Notes under the pieces: generated by a model
What the model saw: the letters and a program-made list of their open reading frames with translations, nothing else
Databases searched by the model: none
Told to the model about the DNA's origin: nothing
NCBI RefSeq assembly: GCF_024259865.1
Contig: NZ_JAKUDN010000002.1
Location: 509,591-573,590, forward strand
Source: Candidatus Synchoanobacter obligatus
Lineage (GTDB): Bacteria > Pseudomonadota > Gammaproteobacteria > Comchoanobacterales > Comchoanobacteraceae
DNA length: 64,000 nt
Reading direction: 5' to 3'
Made by a program: the position numbers and the translations under genes
Part shown: piece after piece, positions 9,201-16,669 of the stretch
Layout: the number at the start of each line of letters is the position of its first letter
How positions within the stretch are numbered: position 1 is the stretch's first letter

Positions 9201-9716
9201 TTGCGTGTTTTCAATCAGAGTACTGATGCCGGATCCAATGGCAATGACCGCAAATGTAGACCCTTCAATCAATCCATTTGCAGGTAAGAGCTCATCATCT
9301 TCAAGGTATTCTGGAAGGTATGCAAATTTAGCAGGACTAAAGATAGCTGCATGCGTTCCCATCAAAAAGATACAGCTCATGAGAAAGATCGGAGAGGGGT
9401 CATCCCCCAGTAATAAATAAGCCGCATAAAAAATAATAAATATCTCACTGAGTTTCACAAAACGCAGCAGGGATGACTTTTTATATTTATCAGCAAGTTC
9501 TCCCGATATTGCAGAAAATATCAGTACTGGCAAGATAAACATTGCGGTTGCAATATTTGCCCATATGCCAGCTTGTTGCGCATCTGTTGCTAACGTGAAG
9601 CTGATAAAAATAATGATCCCATTTCTTAGGATGTTATCATTAAGAGCACCCAGTAGCTGAGTGATAAACAGTGGTAAAAACTTTCTTTTTCTTAACAATT
9701 CAGTTGTTAAAATCAT
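6246..9716 (-). CDS. aas: Acyl-[ACP]-phospholipid O-acyltransferase fusion (LplT-like MFS + PlsC acyltransferase + acyl-ACP synthetase)
   Basis: A three-module protein of 1156 residues. Residues 1 to about 420 form an LplT-like MFS lysophospholipid flippase with about 12 membrane segments. The PlsC-type acyltransferase follows: NHVSFLD with the catalytic HX4D (His465, Asp470) and FPEGR near 533. The C-terminal half is an AMP-binding acyl-ACP synthetase with the P-loop FTSGSEGSPKG starting at about 808 and a later YDTGD motif. In E. coli lplT and aas are separate neighbouring genes that flip and re-acylate lysophosphatidylethanolamine; a single-chain version is known from several gammaproteobacteria. 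It overlaps the upstream PPi-PFK stop by four bases (ATGA), so the two are co-translated. The role in membrane repair after phospholipase attack is inferred from the family. Confidence 0.92.
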   Translation of the reverse strand: MILTTELLRKRKFLPLFITQLLGALNDNILRNGIIIFISFTLATDAQQAGIWANIATAMFILPVLIFSAISGELADKYKKSSLLRFVKLSEIFIIFYAAYLLLGDDPSPIFLMSCIFLMGTHAAIFSPAKFAYLPEYLEDDELLPANGLIEGSTFAVIAIGSGISTLIENTQFGIIAIVSIMMTVAVAGWLSSLIIPSNRAQNPHLKLQLNVLTSTQEKIDACSNNPDIWLPILGISWFWVVGMVHTANLANYVQFVLHYNASVLALLHSVFTIGIAFGSILCNKALKGEVNARFVPISLFLIGIFGIHLVSSSTSSVPIDAPLGTIKDFLGTWHNYIILLDFCAISIFSGLFVVPLYALLQKNSPQDSCAQVIATSNIVSGLYMICASLLSLFVLFILQLPITQLFFFTALFNIGLSMYLLKILPFSSIKPIVARAFKWFFRIETQGLEHFNTASKRLIIIANHVSFLDPVLLALFLPGEYIFAVDTEIAKTPIVKFARKFATAYEVDPTNPMQIRRIVDAISQGKRCIIFPEGRLTNTGSLMKIFEGTAAIANMSDADILPVHLSGLKYSLFSRLRGIFKLKLRTQVSITAFPTFKLIKDEALSSKEQRKKQVDQIHQALAYGQYVGEGRSPLYQSLIEAAKNHGYGHKIVEDFTRKKLSYRNLILKSLIIGRIIHQKAEKESNIGMLLPNTLANVVALFGLYAYRKVPTMLNYTAGSKNLVNSCITSQLKTVITSRQFISKADLAEELQALKGEVSQIIFLEDLAKNIGIGDKVKGLWRYLTINRFYRRNPQFVPAIDSPAAILFTSGSEGSPKGVVLSHRNITANIQQCCAVMDLNPTDTMFNALPMFHAFGFNLGTITPLLIGVKTFLYPNPKHFATVVELIYDTRATLLIGTNTFLSAYLKFSKSYDFNNLRMVFTGGEKLQDDTRTNWLEQRGIRLLEGYGSTECGPVISCNSLMYQKAHSVGMTLPGIETRYNPFPGLEIGGELCIRGENVMLGYLYLDNPGKIVPLPNGWYDTGDIVTYDDNGFITIVDRIKRFAKISGEMVSLSAIENEVAICWPEHIHGIVSMHDQKRGEKLILITDKPDADRAELARKLKSQGVSSIAVPSQIQVMKQIPLLGTGKVDYPKLIAFIKGIPSTTKNLLKKKKKDD

Positions 9717-10933
9717 TTTAATACCTCTAGTTTTTTGGCTATATTATTATAAATGAACTGGCTATAATCTGGAACTCCCGCTACATATGGGGTTTGTTCT
9801 TCCCCTTCAATTAATGGTTGAAGGTAGTCGATGCATGCGTCGGATACAAACATTTGGTCTTGAGAGATAAACTCACTGGGTAAATAACGTGTTTTCCCTG
9901 CAATGTCTTGCAGTGGGATATGGCTGGTATGCCATGTATAGGGTGTTGTGCTCTCACGAACAATGCAAGCCATGAGTCCTGTTTTGCCTTTTTCTGCAAT
10001 GAGATAAGCATGCTCTGCTAGAGCGATTGTTTGCATCACATCAACATGAGAGCTTAAGTGCCTGGCTGAACGTTGTAGATAGTCAGGTATGACAGTATGT
10101 GCTTTAATGGCTAGTTCTTTTTGTAAGATATCACTAAGATGCAGGCTTTTATAAGCGTACTGATGTTTGGCGCTTGATAGAAGCCCATCAATATCATCAA
10201 TGCCTTCTGCCAAGCATATGACACAGTGTTTGTGTGTTGCTAAAATATCCCGAGTTTTTTCAATAACACTCTTGATTGAGAACGTGGCTTCAGGCAATAA
10301 AATAATATGAGGCCCTGCATAGGGATGCTTTTTGGCCAAAGCACTTGCAGCAGCAATCCACCCGGTATCTCTTCCCATGGCTTCATAAATAAGCACTTGC
10401 GTTGAACTAAAACACATGGCTGCAAGATCTAATGAGATCTCATAGACAGAGGTTGCGGTATATTTTGCAGTGGACCCAAACCCAGGGCAGGTATCTGTTT
10501 TATGAATATCGTTATCAATGGTTTTTGGAATTCCAATACACTGTAATGGGTATTGGTAAGCTTCAGACGCCTCTTGAATCGCTTGGGTAATGATTTGAGA
10601 ATTATTGCCCCCATTGATAAAAATGGTACGAATATTTAAATCTTGAAGGTTTTTAAAAAAACGTTCAAGCGCTTTTGGGCTGTTGTCAAAAGGTTTACGA
10701 CTTGTGCCAAATGCACTGCTTGGCGTTATATGAATCTTGGCCCATTCATCTTCAGCAATCCCATCACCATCAATAAAAGTGTGCTGAGTCATGCCATCAA
10801 CACCATAAGGACTGATAAACATTTTTCGCTGGTGGGCTTTGGCTAAGCGATAGATGGTTGCTGCAACCGTATTGACAACAGAAGTAACTCCCCCAGAATG
10901 GGCGAAGAGTATATTTCCGTGATGCGTATTCAT
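9713..10933 (-). CDS. pfp: Pyrophosphate-dependent 6-phosphofructokinase
   Basis: A 406-residue phosphofructokinase converting fructose 6-phosphate to fructose 1,6-bisphosphate reversibly in the cytoplasm. The proton-abstracting PKTIDND motif has Lys where ATP-dependent enzymes have Gly, and the nucleotide loop reads GGNNS rather than GGDGS; both are marks of pyrophosphate-dependent members. The substrate motif MGRDTGWIAAAS is intact. It is downstream of rplS (45 bp, with a stem-loop between) and overlaps the aas-like gene by 4 bp, so it could be transcribed with either. PPi-PFK as the glycolytic enzyme fits host-associated gammaproteobacteria such as Legionella; use here is inferred. Confidence 0.9.
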   Translation of the reverse strand: MNTHHGNILFAHSGGVTSVVNTVAATIYRLAKAHQRKMFISPYGVDGMTQHTFIDGDGIAEDEWAKIHITPSSAFGTSRKPFDNSPKALERFFKNLQDLNIRTIFINGGNNSQIITQAIQEASEAYQYPLQCIGIPKTIDNDIHKTDTCPGFGSTAKYTATSVYEISLDLAAMCFSSTQVLIYEAMGRDTGWIAAASALAKKHPYAGPHIILLPEATFSIKSVIEKTRDILATHKHCVICLAEGIDDIDGLLSSAKHQYAYKSLHLSDILQKELAIKAHTVIPDYLQRSARHLSSHVDVMQTIALAEHAYLIAEKGKTGLMACIVRESTTPYTWHTSHIPLQDIAGKTRYLPSEFISQDQMFVSDACIDYLQPLIEGEEQTPYVAGVPDYSQFIYNNIAKKLEVLK

Positions 10934-10944
10934 GATAGAATATG

Positions 10945-10969
10945 GGCACCTAAAATAACATTAGGTGCC
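10945..10969 (-). other. Perfect 9-bp stem-loop between rplS and pfp
   Basis: GGCACCTAA at 10945-10953 pairs with TTAGGTGCC at 10961-10969 around a 7-base loop. No U-tract follows on the minus strand, so it is not a classical intrinsic terminator. It may be an mRNA processing or stability element, or a Rho-linked or weak attenuator, setting off the ribosomal operon from the metabolic genes. Confidence 0.65.
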
Positions 10970-10978
10970 TACCCAGCC

Positions 10979-11356
10979 TTAAGATTTCTTGCTTTCGGCA
11001 GGTTTAACCCTGCGCTTTTCAGCAATTCTTGCCTTCTTGGCAGTCAGATCCCTGATGTAGTATAGCTTTGCTTGGCGTACTTTACCGTGACGCTTAACAA
11101 CAATGCTCTTTACCAGCGGGCTATGGATTTTAAAGGTACGTTCAACACCTTCACCGTTTGATATTTTCCTAACGGTAATGGATGTGCTGATGCTTCTGTC
11201 ACGTTTTTTAATGACAACACCTTCAAAGGCCTGTGTCCTAACACGGTTTCCTTCTTCGATTTGTACCTTAACAACAACGGTATCTCCTGGATGATATTCA
11301 GGGATGCCATCTTGCTTTAACTGTTTGTTTTCAAATTGTTTCAATAAATTAGTCAT
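10979..11356 (-). CDS. rplS: 50S ribosomal protein L19
   Basis: Large-subunit protein L19, at the 30S-50S interface. From the chosen ATG at 11356 (MTNLLKQFE...) the protein is 125 residues. It contains the family landmarks [16 protein letters not shown], the [10 protein letters not shown] segment, [11 protein letters not shown] and a basic C-terminus. The in-frame ATG 21 codons upstream lies inside trmD and is disfavoured because ATG 11356 has a good AAGAGGTGA site. It overlaps the end of trmD by 8 bp and is last in the rpsP-rimM-trmD-rplS order. Confidence 0.97.
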   Translation of the reverse strand: MTNLLKQFENKQLKQDGIPEYHPGDTVVVKVQIEEGNRVRTQAFEGVVIKKRDRSISTSITVRKISNGEGVERTFKIHSPLVKSIVVKRHGKVRQAKLYYIRDLTAKKARIAEKRRVKPAESKKS

Positions 11357-12083
11357 AGTCTTCACCTCTTCGCTGATGATTTTGCATGAATTTAACCAGT
11401 AATGCAAGCTCTCTTTCATTTAATTTACGATTTAACAGCAAATCTGGCCGATTTAGCCAGGTTTTTCCTAGTGACTGCATTAATCGATAATCTTCAATCT
11501 TTTGATGGTTGCCCTCTAGTAAGACGCTAGGGACCTTGTTTTCTTCCCAATTTTCAGGTCGGGTGTAGTGTTCATGGTCCAGCAGTCCATTCTCAAAAGA
11601 ATCGTTTTCAACAGACTCGGTCTTGATGACACCAGGGATTAATCGGCCAATGGCATCGATCATGATCAGTGCAGGAAGCTCACCACCTGAGAGGACATAG
11701 TCACCAATCGAGACTTTTTGATCTATTAAGGGCTCAATACGGGCATCAATGCCTTCATATCGACCACATATTAACGTAATATTGTCTTTTTTGGCAAAGC
11801 TCCGAGCAAGCTTTTGATTCAAACGTTGGCCTTTCGGACACAATTCAATAAAGTGGCTTTTACCAATGCTTGCAATCGCTTTGCTCATAACGTGAGGTTG
11901 AATCACCATACCTGCACCACCGCCATAGGGCCGATCATCGATACGTCCATCTGCTCGATCACTAAACGCTCTTAAAGGAATAATATTCAAGGTAATCTGT
12001 TTGTTTTTGATAGCATGGCCTAAAATGCCATGGTTAGCAGCATCTAAGATATCGGGTATCGATGTAATAACATTGATAATCAT
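11349..12083 (-). CDS. trmD: tRNA (guanine-37-N1)-methyltransferase
   Basis: SPOUT-fold enzyme that methylates G37 of tRNAs reading CNN codons and prevents +1 frameshifting. The trefoil-knot SAM-binding segments are visible: [13 protein letters not shown] at about 55-67, [10 protein letters not shown] near 108 and [13 protein letters not shown] near 132. At 244 residues it is the normal length. It overlaps the rimM stop by 4 bp and the rplS start by 8 bp, indicating translational coupling in the conserved operon. Confidence 0.97.
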   Translation of the reverse strand: MIINVITSIPDILDAANHGILGHAIKNKQITLNIIPLRAFSDRADGRIDDRPYGGGAGMVIQPHVMSKAIASIGKSHFIELCPKGQRLNQKLARSFAKKDNITLICGRYEGIDARIEPLIDQKVSIGDYVLSGGELPALIMIDAIGRLIPGVIKTESVENDSFENGLLDHEHYTRPENWEENKVPSVLLEGNHQKIEDYRLMQSLGKTWLNRPDLLLNRKLNERELALLVKFMQNHQRRGEDYD

Positions 12084-12568
12084 GCGGGACTGTATGAGAG
12101 TTGAATGGTTTTATCGTGATGATCAATATGCTCAATTTGCAGGGGCAAGTGTAAGGTTTGTTGGTCACTTTGGATAACCATCATATACAAGTTTTGCATT
12201 ATAGAGATATTGTTTAATAGGCCAAGTAGTTTACTATTAGCATTATAGATACGATAGCCGTGACATAAGTCACTAAAAATCTGCTCAGGATATTGGGCCC
12301 GGAATGGCTCCAGCTCGCAATAGATCTTAACGGAGTTAAAGCGTTCGGCTTCTGTTCTATCAGCAATGAGTGGTGACTTGCAAACGACTTTTTTGTGGAA
12401 GATATCAAATGATGTCACGTCAAACGTTTGGAACTGGTGATCTCTTTTGATATATAAGGGGATATCAAAGATTGTCTCTACAGGCTCAGTTTTTGAAATG
12501 ATAGAAACCAAGCCTTTAATGCCATGGGCTTTACCGATTGTGGCAATATGCAAAGGAACGAAGGTCAT
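12080..12568 (-). CDS. rimM: 16S rRNA processing / 30S maturation factor RimM
   Basis: A 162-residue protein with the N-terminal RimM barrel opening as IGKAHGIKGLVSI (about 11-23), consistent with the IxxxhGlkGevkV pattern, and a C-terminal PRC-barrel-like part. RimM binds S19 and aids 30S head maturation. Sequence divergence is considerable and the protein is slightly short, but its position between rpsP and trmD makes the call secure. The ATG overlaps the last base of the rpsP stop. Confidence 0.93.
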   Translation of the reverse strand: MTFVPLHIATIGKAHGIKGLVSIISKTEPVETIFDIPLYIKRDHQFQTFDVTSFDIFHKKVVCKSPLIADRTEAERFNSVKIYCELEPFRAQYPEQIFSDLCHGYRIYNANSKLLGLLNNISIMQNLYMMVIQSDQQTLHLPLQIEHIDHHDKTIQLSYSPA

Positions 12569-12816
12569 TAACCTTTGTTCTTTTTCAAGACTTTATATAA
12601 AGACTTAACACGAGGAGACATCTGAGCGCCTTCACCAACCCAGTGCTCAAGTCTTTCAATGCTTAGTGTTAAACCCTTTTGCTCTTCCTGTAAAGGATCA
12701 AAGTGGCCAATTCGCTCAATGAACTTACCATCGCGAGCAGATCTGCTATCTGCAACAATGATATGATAGAATGGTGCTTTTTTTCTTCCACCTCGTGAAA
12801 AACGTATTTTTACCAT
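12568..12816 (-). CDS. rpsP: 30S ribosomal protein S16
   Basis: An 82-residue basic protein beginning MVKIRFSRGGRKKAPFY, with IVADSRSARDGKFIERIGHFDP, the core signature of S16. It is first in the rpsP-rimM-trmD-rplS operon. The length is typical. Confidence 0.98.
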   Translation of the reverse strand: MVKIRFSRGGRKKAPFYHIIVADSRSARDGKFIERIGHFDPLQEEQKGLTLSIERLEHWVGEGAQMSPRVKSLYKVLKKNKG

Positions 12817-12851
12817 ATTAAGATTACCTCATAATCGATTAATTTACATGT

Positions 12852-12880
12852 AATTTATAGGAAAAAAAATCAAATGTAAA
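12852..12880 (-). promoter_or_regulatory. Probable promoter of the rpsP operon
   Basis: On the minus strand TTTACA (12875-12880) is followed after 17 bases by TAAATT (12852-12857), or after 15 bases by an overlapping TATAAA. The region just upstream of rpsP is AT-rich. Exact -10 register is uncertain. Confidence 0.45.
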
Positions 12881-12921
12881 GAATATTGTGTGATAAATGA
12901 TCGTTACCGCACCCGGATACA

Positions 12922-12957
12922 AAAAAAGCATTAACACCGATCTGCCAATGCTTTTTT
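12922..12957. terminator. Bidirectional intrinsic terminator upstream of rpsP
   Basis: AAAAAGCATT at 12923-12932 pairs with AATGCTTTTT at 12947-12956 around a 14-base loop, with A-tracts on one side and T-tracts on the other. On the minus strand it would end transcripts coming from the unknown membrane-protein genes before the rpsP promoter, giving rpsP its own transcript. The stem has few GC pairs. Confidence 0.6.
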
Positions 12958-12981
12958 ATGATAGCCTATGCCGTCTGCTTC

Positions 12982-13185
12982 TTAGTGGATTCCCCGGGCT
13001 TTGTTCTGCTGATCAGTATAACTCCTTCGGCTATATATAGTATAATCATTGTTATCTTGTTGCTCTTGGCTCTTCTTGACCAATTGAAAGCAGCGATCGA
13101 GAATTTTGTTCTCATCATTGTTTTCGGGCGAGCAGGGGTTAGATGTGTGTTGAATGCATTTTAGCGCTGCTTTTAAGCATCCCAC
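12982..13185 (-). CDS. Possible small Cys-containing polar protein, 67 aa
   Basis: A minus-strand frame starting with GTG at 13185, 10 bp after the stop of the membrane protein gene at 13195, and ending just before the terminator at 12922-12957. The product is polar, rich in Asn, Gln, Lys and Ser, with three cysteines in the first half (spaced nine residues, then about a dozen). No convincing ribosome-binding site precedes it, and I recognise no family. It is kept because it fills the space between gene and terminator in the same orientation; it may be spurious. Confidence 0.25.
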   Translation of the reverse strand: MGCLKAALKCIQHTSNPCSPENNDENKILDRCFQLVKKSQEQQDNNDYTIYSRRSYTDQQNKARGIH

Positions 13186-13194
13186 TTTTAAAGT

Positions 13195-13923
13195 TTAGTT
13201 GGCCCCGCAGGTGTTGGGAGAGCTTGTGTTATTATCCAAGCCGAAGAGGCAGCTTGCTAGTGTTCCGACTGGAATGGCTGTCACTTTTAAGGCAGTGCTC
13301 AATGCGGGGGGGCAGAACTGCGCAGCAAGGATTAACCCACAGCTGATTGAAGAGCTATTTTCGCGACTCTTGTATCCAGCGGCAATGTTAGAAATAATAG
13401 CACTATAGTACCCCCATGCACCCATTGCGGAATGGGTTGCTAAAAAACAGTGGGTGATTCCCTGAGATACCTGGCTAACTAGCGCAAGGGTAAGACCGAG
13501 GCCGGAAAAAATAGCCCAAAAGCACAGCAGTGTCGCAGCATTTCTGAGCATAGGTGAACGCAAGTCATCCACATAAAGATCTTTTGATATTATAAGGATT
13601 GGATAGGAAGGCAGCCTACCGAATAGCGCTACTAAGATAATGACAAGGGCTATGGCCATTGTAATGCTCACAGAAATCCACAGTATGGATAAAAAAACAC
13701 AAAAAATACGGGAAGACTTTGGATATCCTTGAAATATACTAAAGTCTTTGAATTCTGGTCTGTCAATCAATGGTGGAGTCACTTTTGGGCTAATGAGTGT
13801 GATAAAAATTATGCTGAGTATTAATGGTGCCCCTATGACAAGCGTGGTAGAAAATGTAGCACATAGTGCAGTGATTACTGATATTATATATAGTGTAGTT
13901 CTGATACTGATTTTTTGTTGCAC
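13195..13923 (-). CDS. Unknown integral membrane protein, 242 aa
   Basis: Start is GTG at 13923 with AAGGAC upstream. Hydrophobic segments are visible at about residues 10-45 (two, closely spaced), 72-105, 132-160 and 190-225, with a polar Ser/Asn-rich C-terminus. I do not recognise a family. It lies with two further membrane protein genes between ffh and rpsP on the same strand, a position that in most relatives is short or empty. Its N-terminal hydrophobic pair loosely resembles that of the two genes upstream, but this is weaker than the similarity those two share with each other. Confidence 0.6.
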   Translation of the reverse strand: MQQKISIRTTLYIISVITALCATFSTTLVIGAPLILSIIFITLISPKVTPPLIDRPEFKDFSIFQGYPKSSRIFCVFLSILWISVSITMAIALVIILVALFGRLPSYPILIISKDLYVDDLRSPMLRNAATLLCFWAIFSGLGLTLALVSQVSQGITHCFLATHSAMGAWGYYSAIISNIAAGYKSRENSSSISCGLILAAQFCPPALSTALKVTAIPVGTLASCLFGLDNNTSSPNTCGAN

Positions 13924-14054
13924 TGCAATGTCCTTAGTAAATGATTTATGTTATAGCCTATCTTAAAATGGAGGCTATGTAAATATCAGTATGTCATGAT
14001 ACGCATCAATAGCCAAGGGCTTGTAAAAGAGTGGTAGCAATGAGGTGTTATAGT

Positions 14055-14738
14055 CTAAATGCTGACCAGGAGGTCGGCAAGTGAACGTAGAATGCTACCA
14101 TCACGATGCGACTGGGGGGAGCTTGCATTATATACTGGCACAAGCGCTTCACTTGGGTGTGGAGAGTATTTAAATCGAAATACATCTTTTTGAGTTATGA
14201 AGCTGATTGTATCTTTAATGAATGCGTATGCTGGAACTGCGTTGACAAGACCAATGGATACAGTGGCACCAAACTGAGCATGTGATGCACTGGCAAGTAG
14301 TGTGAAGGCAAAGCCTGCGTGTATCGCACAAAAAGCAAGTTGTATCAGTGCCGTGGCTGCTAGAGATGCAATGATGATACTAAGACAAGGTAGCCCGAAT
14401 ACAATAGCGGTTAAGAGTGGTCCGACAGAAAATGATTGCAAGATAGCCAAAAAGCCAATGCTGCCAAAAAGACCAAAGTTGAGATATAATTTAAAAGAAG
14501 CAAGAGTGATAGAATAAAGCACTGAAAAAATCATGAAAAGAGATGGCGCAGTGTTTAATGTTGAGGGCTTGAAGTGCCGATTTCGATGTTTGTATAGATA
14601 CGGGCTACAATGGTGGGTTGCAAAGATTGTCCAGATCGTTGCTGATGATAAAATTGCAGCTAGCGCTAAAGGGGAGTGTGCAGCTAGTAGGACTGAAAAT
14701 ATTGCTGGCGCAACATGGGATATCTTAATGTTCATCAT
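14055..14738 (-). CDS. Unknown integral membrane protein, 227 aa (paralogue of the 87-aa neighbour)
   Basis: Start ATG 14738 (or the adjacent ATG 14735) with AGAGAA upstream. Hydrophobic segments at about 8-42, 65-100, 103-135 and 138-175, then a soluble tail of about 50 residues ending in DLLVSI. The first 80 residues align with the whole 87-residue protein encoded just upstream (14805-15068): shared IK..H near the start, PLAL in the first hydrophobic hairpin, and a similar second hairpin. This suggests duplication, or truncation of one copy. No known family was recognised. Confidence 0.6.
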   Translation of the reverse strand: MMNIKISHVAPAIFSVLLAAHSPLALAAILSSATIWTIFATHHCSPYLYKHRNRHFKPSTLNTAPSLFMIFSVLYSITLASFKLYLNFGLFGSIGFLAILQSFSVGPLLTAIVFGLPCLSIIIASLAATALIQLAFCAIHAGFAFTLLASASHAQFGATVSIGLVNAVPAYAFIKDTISFITQKDVFRFKYSPHPSEALVPVYNASSPQSHRDGSILRSLADLLVSI

Positions 14739-14804
14739 TTTTCTCTGTTAACCAGTTTTCATTGTTTCATGTTTTAAAGCCATGGTCAACGGGGTATTGC
14801 ATTC

Positions 14805-15068
14805 TCAAGCTCCATGGTAAAGCACGGTTAGGTAGAGTGCTGTAAAAGCTGTGAAAACAAGCGCTTCAGGCTTAAGGGTTATGTCATTGTAAAATAGGGA
14901 TAAAAGAGCATCAGGGTATAAAGTGGCGCTTTTGTTGAAAACTACTGCCCAGAGTGCTGTAGATAATGATATGACACCTAATGCAAGCGGGGCGTAAAAT
15001 CCAAGTAGCGTTGCTATTGCAACTGTTGCCAATGTCAGGCTATGATTTTTGATCGTTAATGTCTTCAT
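14805..15068 (-). CDS. Small unknown 2-3 TM membrane protein, 87 aa
   Basis: ATG 15068 with AGGAAAA upstream. Two close hydrophobic segments at about 10-45 and another at about 68-85. It resembles the N-terminal third of the 227-residue protein immediately downstream. It starts about 90 bp after the ffh stop on the same strand and could be read through from ffh. It may be a full small protein or a shortened copy of its neighbour. Confidence 0.5.
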   Translation of the reverse strand: MKTLTIKNHSLTLATVAIATLLGFYAPLALGVISLSTALWAVVFNKSATLYPDALLSLFYNDITLKPEALVFTAFTALYLTVLYHGA

Positions 15069-15157
15069 GAAGTTTTCCTGCTATTTTCATTGGTCTTTCA
15101 TGTATCGTCTTCGTCGTCAACTGTTTCTGTAAGTCAGTGCTATGTTTGCTTGTAAGT

Positions 15158-16525
15158 TTAAGACTGATCCCAAGGAGGTTGGCCTGATTGGGAAAACTGC
15201 TGCATGAGTGCGCGCATTTTGCCACCCTTGAGTTTTTCCGTCATTTTTTTCATTTTATCGTAGCTTTTAATCAAATCATTCAGGTCATTTTTGTTTCGTC
15301 CAGATCCTTTGAGAACCCTTTTTTGTCGGCTTTTATTGTTTCGAATTAATTCTGGCCGGTTTCTTTCTAGTGGCGTCATGGATTGGATAAGGGATTGTAT
15401 GGATGTGACTTTGGTATCATCTTCAATCATTTTCACCATATGGTCGGGGATTTTGGCAGCGCCTGGGAGCATTTTGAGAATGGAAGCCATGCCGCCCATT
15501 TGGTTGATTTGTTGGATTTGTTCTAAAAGGTCATTTAACGTAAATTGGCCTTTTTGTAAGCGATCAGACAGTTGTTTGGATTTTTTCTCATCAAAGTGTT
15601 GTTGGGCTTTTTTGGCAAGTCCAATGATGTCTCCCATATCCAATAATTGGTCTGCGATGCGTTCAGGATCAAATGGTTCTAGCTTTGAGAGGTGTTCCCC
15701 GGTTCCCATCCATAAAATGGGCTTTTCAATAGCAGTTTTTACAGATAGAGCGACGCCACCTTTGGTGTCAGAGTCGATTTTAGATAATATAATGCCAGAG
15801 ATATCGACCCGCTTGTTGAAGGTTTCAGCAATTTGTAAGGCACTCTGTCCCATCATGCTATCGACGACATAAAATGTATGATTAGGGTTGATTGCTCGGT
15901 TAACGGACTCAAGCTCTTGCATTCGTTCTTCATCAATGTCCAATCGGCCTGCGGTATCGATGATTAGGACTTGGTGGTTGGTTCTTTTGGCATGATCAAC
16001 GGCATGCTGACATATTGTGACGGGATCAAGGGTATCATGATGTGGATGAAAGGTCGTTTGAGTTTGGGTGCTTAAAATCTTTAATTGCTCAATGGCTTTT
16101 GGGCGGTAGATGTCAATAGATGCCATCATGATTTTGTGTTTGGGATTTTGTTGCTGGATATATTGCGCTATTTTTCCGCAGGTGGTGGTTTTACCGGCAC
16201 CTTGCAGACCAACCATGAGTATGATCTGTAATTGGTGGTGCTGAAAGTTTGGCAATGGGGTTTCGTGAGAGAGTAGGTCTAACAGGGCTTCACGAATAAT
16301 CTTCATTAAGTGTGCTTGAGCGCTGAGTGATTTCTCTTTTTCAGTACGTTGTGCTAGCTCTAAAATATCAGACCTGAAGTGAGCAATAGCGGCTCTAGAA
16401 ACATCGGCTTCAATAAAGGCACGTTCGATTTCATCTAGTGCTGTTTGAATGTCACTGTCTTTAAGCTGCTTGCTGGTCATATTGGCCAGTGCTTGAGAGA
16501 TTTTTTGTGTTAAGGTTTTGTACAT
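15158..16525 (-). CDS. ffh: Signal recognition particle GTPase Ffh
   Basis: A 455-residue SRP54. It has the N domain helices, the G domain with P-loop GLQGAGKTTTCGKIA at about 106-120, DTAGR near 190 and the TKGG motif, and a Met-rich M domain at the C-terminus (GGMASILKMLPG, MKKMTEKLKGGKMRALM) that binds 4.5S RNA and signal sequences. It acts in co-translational targeting of inner-membrane proteins with FtsY. The length is normal (E. coli 453). It is divergent from the corB-like gene, as near ffh in E. coli, although the intervening ypjD is absent here. Confidence 0.97.
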   Translation of the reverse strand: MYKTLTQKISQALANMTSKQLKDSDIQTALDEIERAFIEADVSRAAIAHFRSDILELAQRTEKEKSLSAQAHLMKIIREALLDLLSHETPLPNFQHHQLQIILMVGLQGAGKTTTCGKIAQYIQQQNPKHKIMMASIDIYRPKAIEQLKILSTQTQTTFHPHHDTLDPVTICQHAVDHAKRTNHQVLIIDTAGRLDIDEERMQELESVNRAINPNHTFYVVDSMMGQSALQIAETFNKRVDISGIILSKIDSDTKGGVALSVKTAIEKPILWMGTGEHLSKLEPFDPERIADQLLDMGDIIGLAKKAQQHFDEKKSKQLSDRLQKGQFTLNDLLEQIQQINQMGGMASILKMLPGAAKIPDHMVKMIEDDTKVTSIQSLIQSMTPLERNRPELIRNNKSRQKRVLKGSGRNKNDLNDLIKSYDKMKKMTEKLKGGKMRALMQQFSQSGQPPWDQS

Positions 16526-16669
16526 ATTTCAGAATCAGTTATGTGACTATGCGTAGGTTATCAAAAAAAAAACAGATTTAATAGTCTTGAGAGGTGACTT
16601 TATTTTTGATGATTTATTTGTGCTTAGGGGTATTTATTTGTTAGTCTAAGGGGAATCAGGAGTTGAACA

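Noticed and set aside
12958-13408. Plus-strand open frames opposite the unknown membrane proteins between rpsP and ffh.
   Set aside because: They run opposite longer minus-strand frames that have ribosome-binding sites and coherent membrane topology; the plus frames look like shadows.
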